From Sphagnum compactum (lineage: Eukaryota > Bryophyta > Sphagnopsida > Sphagnales), in NCBI GenBank assembly GCA_965153455.1, contig OZ234496.1:10687863-10751862 (forward strand): a stretch of DNA of 64,000 bases, given 5' to 3'. Shown here piece by piece: positions 56,778 through 64,000 of the stretch. A program made the position numbers and the translations under genes. Under the pieces are notes generated by a model. It was not told the origin of the DNA. It saw only the letters and a program-made list of their open reading frames with translations, and did not search any database. The first letter of the stretch is position 1; each line of letters opens with the position of its first letter.

Positions 56778-59700
56778 ATGGAGCCTCCTCCTCCTGGTCG
56801 CTATTTTCGAGGACCTGCGGTGTCATGCAAATTGCAGGCCAAAACATTGCAAGCTTTTCGATCGGTCAAGAAATCCAATGATGATATTGATACCAAGATG
56901 ATCATGCAGGATACAACCCAACAACAACAAAATTCTTGGCACCCACAAAACAATCTGGCTGGATGGATCAAGCAACATGAAGAAATCACGGAGAGCAGTA
57001 GTGGACATGGTGGTGCGAACTATCTGAATGCCAACAATTCTGTTGGAAGCAGCAACTGTAGTGAGAAGCGGTGGAATCTTTTCAGGGCAACTGACATGTT
57101 GTTTGCTCCTTCTGGAGCTCCAAACCCATCATGGCCTCCTGGACTCCTCATGGACAAGGAGAGATCAGTAACCCTTGGTAAACCCATTTTTGCAAAACCC
57201 ATTCTTGCAAGGAAGAACTCTAGGGGTTTAGATGACCAAGCTCTCCTCCTCCATGACCACTACCACCACCCAAATGGAATTACCCAAATGGCTTTGGACG
57301 TTGGGAGGAGGCAAGTAGAGCTGGAGGAACCTAAGAAACTTTGCATGTTCAACAACAACAAAAAGGAGACAGTCATTTCCTTCAAGATGCGGGCAAGACA
57401 GCTGGCAGGCACACAGAAAGACAATGCGATGCGATTACCACTTAAGAGCCACAATTTGATGGCAAATTTCAATCTGCTCAAGTCTCCAGCACTCCAGGAG
57501 GAGAATGAGCTTGTTGCTGTTCAAAACCAATGCATTGGGCCAAACCCTGAAACCTTTTCAGATTCGCCTTCTTCATCATCCTCTACCAGCAGCGACTACT
57601 CCACAGAGACAGACAACACTCGGGATCAGACCACCATGAGAACAAGTAGACAGACATCTGTGAAAGAGGAATCAGAAAGAATAGATGATGATGAAATGGG
57701 ACTGATTGTATTACCTGAGGCAGCAGAGGACATTGTGATTCATTCAAAGAAGAGGCACAGGAACAGCAATCCAGGAAGGCGGATCCATAGTGGCAGGGTG
57801 TATGATTCTGTTCTGGGCCAGACTTGTCATTGGTGCCGCCAGAAGACAGTGGAGATGCATTGCATCTGCAAGCTATGCCCAATTCAGTACTGTGCGCCAT
57901 GTCTTCAGAATAGGAATGGTGAGAAGCTGCATGAAGAGATGTCAGAAGGTCTCAAGTGGATTTGTCCAAAATGCCGGGGTGGTTGTGGGCCAGGTTGTGA
58001 TAACTGGTATGTCTTTTCTAGCTCCTCTGTTCTTTCTCCCCCTGGGAGGAAATTTTCTCCTGACAAATTTCCTGATTTTTGGCTTCTTCTACTTGTAGAA
58101 GATTTGTTTCTTCCACTTGCAAGTTTTTTACACATAAGGTATGCTACAAATCTGAGTTCCAGCTGAATTCTTTTGTGCTGCATGCTAATAGCTGCAAATT
58201 GGGCTAAGGAGTGCAGTTGTGTCATTGTTGGTTTGCAGTTGCAATTGTGGGCCCTGTCGGAAAGCTGATGGGAAGATGCCAACAGGTCAATTGGTATGGA
58301 CTGCACGTTCTGCTGGATTTGACAATGTCCATGACTTTCTTATTCACTTGGTTACGGGTGATGCACCAGAGGTTATTGCTCAACGAAAGGAGGGCCATGA
58401 ATGGACTGTCTTTGGTCGTTCTGGACGACAGGAAGCAATTCAAGACTTGGACATTAAAGCTGTCAAGAACATTGATTTCGGCACAGAAATGAAACCGACA
58501 TCAACATCAGGAACTATTGTTGTACATCAAGGTTGTGGTGAAAGCTTGAAGTATGTGAGCAAGGTAAACAGCATCAGTGGTTAGTCTTTGTTTCTTTTGC
58601 AGAAAATCAACACCTTCAACTGATCAGTGAACTTGCCAAGTACTATATGCTATGGGGGCTTCATCTCTACCTTAACATGGACATTCTTTTTCTTCTTCTT
58701 CTTCTTCTCTGTGTAGCAGACTGGCAGGACAGTGCAAGGAGGGATGGGAGGGGCTGTATGTTGTGATGGATGCAAGGATATGTCTTGCAATGGTTTTGGG
58801 GGTGGACTTGTCCTTAGCAAGGTGAAAGATGAATGGGATGTGGCCAATGCTAGCTTGCAGTGTGGGTGGCAACACACGCACTTACCGGATCATACAAAAT
58901 TCAACATAGCAGGAGATGTTCGAGAGGATAGAATAGAATCAGAGAACAGCTGGGTGGATCTTTCTGCATCCAAAAGATGGCCTGATGAGGACATGGAGCA
59001 GTTGATGAGGTCTGGACTTGGAAAATTTTGTGTCAAGAAACTTAAAGTCATGGGTCAAAAGTGGCTCCAAAGTGGAGAGAAAACGTCTGCAGCAGTTTCA
59101 GGTACTCGGCCTTGGTTTGAAAGTCCACATGTGGTTCAGTGCTCAAAAAATGGCAAGCAGGAAGTGAGCTTTTTCTGAGTCTTTAGGATGTTTTTCAAGA
59201 TGAATTCTAGAGTTCTTGCATACTTTGAGTTGTAAAGCAGTCCCAAATTTGCTTTCGAGTCTTTGGCGTAGTCGACATGCACAGCTGCTTCTTGCAGTTG
59301 CCGAAAATACACTTCGCTTTGAATGATGTTCGTACTGGACCAATGCTCAAAAATGACAGCTCTGTGTTATGGGCAGCTATTGAAGGTTAGGCCACTCTGA
59401 TTGATCTCTTTAAGCAAGCTCTTGAACCAAAGATTTGCTGACACAGCAACTGCAGTGTGGTCAGTGCAGGCTGCAATGGCAGGAAGGATTAGTGCGGAAG
59501 AGCCTAGTATTATTATGAAATACAGGGACAACTTCCCTTCTATTAAGGAAAGGAGAATGTCTATGGTTGAATCCATGACTGGGTCTTTTAACCAAACTGC
59601 AACTGAACATACAAGGACAAAGGCATGCCGGATTACCAAACCTGATGACCATGGTAACATTTCCTCACTGCTTGATGAGACAACGATATCTTCCGAATGC

Positions 59701-61581
59701 AGAATGCCAATTTTCAGTATGGAGTGTCCGGTGTCCCAAACTTCAGGGACTGGCAATCCTGTCTTCAGTCAGGTCAAAATGAGGGAAAACGGTTTGAGGC
59801 CTCTGCAGAGATCCTGGCCATCCCAAAAATTGCTGGATCCAATGTCCGCACAGCATGGATTGGTGAGCATTTTAGGACCCAAAAATGCCTTGAACTTGCT
59901 TGAACCAAACAAATGACCCCCCCTCTCAAAAGCCTCAACTTTCAAGTGTGAAACGCACAAAGATGAGTCAATTTAGAGAGGCTTGTGTGAAGATTTGTAG
60001 TGACATGAACTCTTTGGTCAGTTGTTTCAGGAATCACTGAAGAGGTTTCAAGGAAGTGAATATAGCAGGAAGCTGGAAGCGGTTCTATCTCAGGAGTTTG
60101 ATGAAAACCATCTCACAGATATGCTGGACCTGGCTAACATCCAAGATGACCTTTGGCATCGAATTAGTGTAGGCAATGAGGAAGAAGGATCATCTTATTT
60201 GGACCAGTATCCAGGTAGTACAGTTAATCTTCTGTTGTCTCTTTCCCCTCCTATTCATCCATCTTTCTTTAGTTTCTTTTTGTCTCTTCAAGCTCTAGTG
60301 GCAAGACCTTGTGCCATATTTGAAGTCTTCTTGATATTAAGTACACAAGTGCTCTGATGTATTTGTGGTTGGTTTTAAGTATTCAAGTTTGTGGTTCTGA
60401 GGAAGGTTTCGGGTTACATGGGGACAGACTTTGCTCTGAGATTGGCTGAAACAACTGGAAGAGAAGAGAAGTTATCATTGCTGCGAGGATTATTTTTCTT
60501 GTTTCAGGTATGTATGTATTGCACCGAAGAGGGTTATTAGTTTTCTGTCAAAAAAAAAAAACCTTTGCAAGTTTCCTTAATTCCCCATTGTCTTCTCTTC
60601 ATTATTAACCTACTACCTATGTGGTTGATGATTGATACACGGTCTTGACTAGAAGTTCTTATTTTCATCTTTTTTGGGTGTGTGCAGAATTCAAGCCTGG
60701 ATGGGGCATTCAAGCCTAGGCTTCCAGAATCGGAACCCAGATCTGAAACTACAGAACAGGTCACTGAAGGAATTGTCACTGTGTTTGACAATCAAAGTCT
60801 TGGGTGCTTGAGAAAACATAAGGCTTCTAAAGTGGTCCGACCATTAGTCCACAAAATTAAAGAGCTGGCCAGGTCTAGGGACAGAAACAAATTGATAGTT
60901 GTTCCAGGGACACCAGCTTTGAAGATGGTTCTTTGCTTACCAGCACCATTGCAGTACAAGGTATCATATCTCCACCCCAACCTGAGTAACAAATGCCAGA
61001 AAAATTCTGTAGTGTCTATTGATTGACTGTTGGTAGGTACCACCTTTAGTAGTGTTATTTTAAAGGATTTTTTTGATGTAGCCTAAGTGGCCATCATCCA
61101 TTGGAAGATGTAGAAAAAATGGTGATCATCCTTAATAACATTTAGCCAAATCTGGCTATAAATCAGCTATGAAATACAATTTGTTCAACCAACCTTCTAT
61201 ATTTGTAGCTACAAACTGAAAACCAAATATAGGAATATGGCAATTTTTACTATTTTTTTCCCCTCACTTCTGGTGATGGAAACCTTTGAAAATCACTTCA
61301 TTTTTGAATTTTTGATTTTGAATTTTTCTTTTTGGAAAATTTTTGCTTGTGAAAAAAAGGCTGGTTCCTAGTGTACCAATCAAGTGATCAAGTCTTTGCA
61401 ACTTTGCTCTGAGTTTCTTTTCTCTGTGTCATGCTAGTTCTTAATCCTGAACTTAAGCCAGTTTAGTGGTGACCCTAGTTCCAACTAAACCCCAGCTAAT
61501 TACTTTTATGTGTAGGCTGTTTACAGAGCAGCAAGCAAAAGTATACTCAAATCCACTAACTCTTGGCCAATGGGTGATTGA
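56778..61581 (+). CDS. CDCA7-type (zf-4CXXC_R1) zinc-finger protein, about 1050 aa
   Basis: Nine exons join in phase: 56778-58006, 58239-58563, 58720-59163, 59298-59385, 59447-59862, 60031-60214, 60380-60507, 60688-60960 and 61516-61581. Exon 1 encodes a Ser/Asn-rich, probably disordered N-terminus with a basic stretch (SKKRHRN, then PGRRIHSGRVYD) before the zinc domain. The zf-4CXXC_R1 signature starts near residue 339 (GRVYDSVLGQTCHWCRQKT). Its cysteines include C350, C353, C362, C364, C367, C372, C375, C396, C399, C403, C407, C410, C411, C413 and C416, followed by RKADGKMPTGQL. In animals and plants this domain marks CDCA7 proteins, which partner HELLS/DDM1-type remodellers in DNA methylation upkeep, and also some demethylase-like proteins. 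The C-terminal 600 residues are helical and charged, family unknown to me. The ATG context is CCATGG. The last exon is the least certain: intron read-through would stop at 61026. Confidence 0.85.
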
Positions 61582-63802
61582 CTAATTATATGAGCCATTT
61601 GTGAATGGCAGGTGTGATTAAGGGATGAGACTTTGTTTCATGACAGAGCAGCAGACAACAGGAAGTCATTGTAGATTTTGTCACTCCCATAGGTATGTGT
61701 ATATTTGGCCATTTTGAGAAATTGTGCTGTTAATTCTATTTGTGTATTGGCACCTTGCTCTTTCTTGGTGAATTTTGGCACCATGTTGTTTAAAAGGTCA
61801 TAAGTAGCCTTCAACAGTAGTCTATCCTCTGACCCACCCATAAAACCATCCATTTGTTGCTAGGCATGCACATGGATGCATTCATCAGATGAAAGTTCTA
61901 ATTAATGTCTCCACCATTTTCTAGCAATGTTGCCGTTCACATGGAAAATAGCCATTCCCCAATTCGAAAGGGTTCTAGCAAAGAGTAAAAGAGTGGATGT
62001 ACAAACTCATAGGTTGTATTGGCAACTAAGACCAGCATTTTTGAAGGCACTTCCTCTTTTAAGAATATGTCTAAACAAGGTTCTTAAGCCATTCAGTCAA
62101 ATCTTTCTTTATGTTGCCAGAGGATGGACTAAGAATTTCTAGAGTTGTATGAGTTGGATTGGAAATCCCTTTGAGAAGAGTCAAGGATGCAAATCGGCCA
62201 CATCTGTTTGACAAGTAGTTTTTTAGAAAGCTAAGTAAATATTTCTTATTATTGCATGGAGGGTATCCAAAGCTTGGAAGTAGGAGAGAGGTGACAATGA
62301 ACAAGGCGTGTGGGATTGTGTTGCTAATTAATGAGAGATTGGAGTGCAAATGTAAATATTCTGATAGGATTAATGAACTCATTTTCTTGCTTGTTAAAAA
62401 TGAAAGGAATGTCCAAAACAAAGTCCCAAGTTTGATACTCTCCTTGACATGGTGTGTACCAAAAAGAACTTGATTCTCAATCAAGTATGCAAATAAGTAG
62501 TGTTATACTTCACCAAACTCTTCCAAGCTTTTGAGATGGCTCTATTCCATGATGTTTCAAGCTGGAGTGGAATGTTCATCTGCTGAAGTGGAAACTTGTT
62601 GGAATGCCATGTACGCAAACCACAATAGACCGAATGTTTCCTTTCAATATTGAGGATGGTGTTCATAGAGGAATGCATTATCGTTCTTTAAACCCTAAAT
62701 ACCAAATTGATCTCTCTACTGGACATGTAAATTAGTCTTAACTCTACATATTTTGTTCTCCCCCAAAAAAAATTCACCAATAAATTGATCATAGGTTTTT
62801 AGATAGTTTTGGAAATTGTAGATAAAATGAGGTTCATCTACAATTAGAGAAAGAAAGTAGCCTCAGATGAAGTACCTAGCCATTTCATGAAGTTTTCAGC
62901 ATGTAAGGTATATATAATATATTAAGAAGAGAGAAAGTTGGATCATACTAATGTGTGTAATTAATTGCTCACTTTGTCTATATAGTGTTCAGGAGAGCAC
63001 TCTAAAGTCTCTTTTTTGATTTCTGACATTTTTGACACAAAAGGGCTCAACAATTCAAAAAAAAAGGAAAAGAAAAATATTTTAATTAGTGCTGATTTTT
63101 AAAGCCATTCATCTGTCATAGAGTTTGAAAAGATTGTGATTTTTCTTTTAACTGATTTTCTAATGTTTTTGACACAATGATTTTTTAATGATGGGTTGAC
63201 AAAATTTCAAAGTCGCAAAAATTCAGAAATAGGAAATATATTTTAATTAGTGCCAAAAGCTGTGCATGCAGTGTTGTCTTTCTCAAATTTGTGGTGTTGC
63301 TCAAATAAGTGTGAATCATCCATAAGAATGTTTAGCCAAATTTGACAATATTCAAAATATGAAACTAGAAAAATCTCAAGGACCCTTTTTATTTTTTAGC
63401 CCTGCAGTTGAGGTGTTTTTTTAGCAAATGTGTTTTTTGAAAAAAGTCATTTTCTGGTGATGATTTTTTCCCAAAAAATAGGGAAATTGCAACAGAAAAT
63501 GCCTTTTTCAAAGTGTTGTCTCAAAATGGCAAAGAGTCGCCACAAAAATGAAATAAAGTCACTGCATGCGTGCATGTAGTAGGGGTATTTCATTAAAGAG
63601 AAGAAAATTGTTATGTTTTTTATTTTCTTTATCTTCTTTTGGGTTTTTGGCTATTGTTTCCTGAGTGTGGTGAAATTTGAATGGATCCTAGCTCGCCACG
63701 CAAACCAAAGCTCATCAAGCTTTGCTTACAGCTCTCCTCTTAACTTCCTCCCACAAGCACGCACGCACGAATTCGCGCACGCACCTACGCACGCGACGTG
63801 CC
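61582..63802. other. Intergenic DNA between the zinc-finger gene and the next gene
   Basis: The beginning is the likely 3' UTR of the upstream gene. Further on there are short frames without known motifs, for example a minus-strand 71-codon ORF at 61638-61853 and overlapping frames on both strands at 62071-62484. Some stretches (about 62250-62480 plus strand) look like worn coding sequence, but I cannot assign them. The last 120 bases are CpG-rich with CGCACGCACG repeats, fitting a 5' UTR of the gene that follows. Confidence 0.4.
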
Positions 63803-64000
63803 ATGGCATTGTCGTCGTTGCAGTCGTTCACGCTGTCGTCCAGGAGCAGTGTCTCCAACAATTGTGACAATGGCTTCTTCGTGAGCGTTTTAGGCAGCCG
63901 TGGACCACATCGCACACTATGGCCTTCTCTCAGAAACAGTTGCTCCACCAAACTGTTGTGCGCAAAATCCAATTCCGAGGGAGGAGTCTCTACTTCAGCT
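63803..64000 (+). CDS. 5' exon of a probable plastid-targeted protein (partial)
   Basis: An ATG in strong context (GCCATGG) opens a frame of 66 codons that is still open at the window edge. The product begins MALSSLQSFTLSSRSSVSNN. It is very rich in Ser, with Arg/Lys and almost no acidic residues until residue 59. It has a candidate cleavage region around KLLCAKS, after which EGG appears. This is the classic composition of a chloroplast transit peptide. The mature protein lies outside the window, so the function cannot be named. GC content rises sharply here, as in the other real genes of this window. A competing minus-strand ORF (63715-63972) is probably a shadow. Confidence 0.6.
   Translation, partial: MALSSLQSFTLSSRSSVSNNCDNGFFVSVLGSRGPHRTLWPSLRNSCSTKLLCAKSNSEGGVSTSA

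Noticed and set aside
58211-58492. 93-codon ORF overlapping zinc-finger exon 2 in another frame
   Set aside because: The frame used by the joined zinc-finger domain is the one supported by cysteine motifs and splice phase.

Overview
This window looks like nuclear DNA from a land plant with a large, AT-rich, repeat-filled genome. Split genes with GT-AG introns, plant-type Copia, Ty3/Gypsy and LINE remnants, a plant-type cytosolic cyclophilin, an ATP11 gene and a plastid-transit-peptide-like 5' exon all point that way. The LINE and gag families remind me of ferns or other non-angiosperm vascular plants, but that is an impression I could not test. There is no bacterial, organellar or CRISPR signature.

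Layout. 0-13 kb: a decayed Copia pol (1-1270), long gene-poor AT-rich DNA with a CACTA-like non-autonomous element (5215-7034), and the 5' half of a decayed LINE on the minus strand (10985-12765). 13.2-14.3 kb: a GC-richer island with an unrecognised minus-strand ORF and a CT-rich, telo-box-bearing tandem repeat. 14.5-20.8 kb: a decayed LINE on the plus strand, split by a 2409-bp LTR-like insertion (17400-19808) with TG...CA ends and a perfect 5-bp target duplication. 21.5-23.4 kb: an intact cyclophilin gene with a 5'-UTR intron. 25-34.5 kb: a decayed Ty3/Gypsy-like element that has gag and integrase, lacks recognisable RT, and is followed by a third, coiled-coil/Q-rich coding region. 34.6-38.2 kb: decayed unrecognised coding segments on the minus strand. 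41.4-43.3 kb: a complete five-exon ATP11/ATPAF1 gene on the minus strand. 43.7-56 kb: minisatellites, a SINE-like insertion, extreme AT-rich DNA and simple repeats. 56.8-61.6 kb: a nine-exon gene for a CDCA7-type (zf-4CXXC_R1) zinc-finger protein of about 1050 residues. 63.8-64 kb: the first exon of a probable plastid-targeted protein, cut by the window edge.

The functional genes are unlinked housekeeping or chromatin genes: protein folding, F1-ATPase assembly and probable chromatin/DNA-methylation maintenance. They are embedded in old transposon debris. I assembled the exon structures by matching splice sites, reading phase and known family motifs. All introns are inferred, with no transcript evidence.
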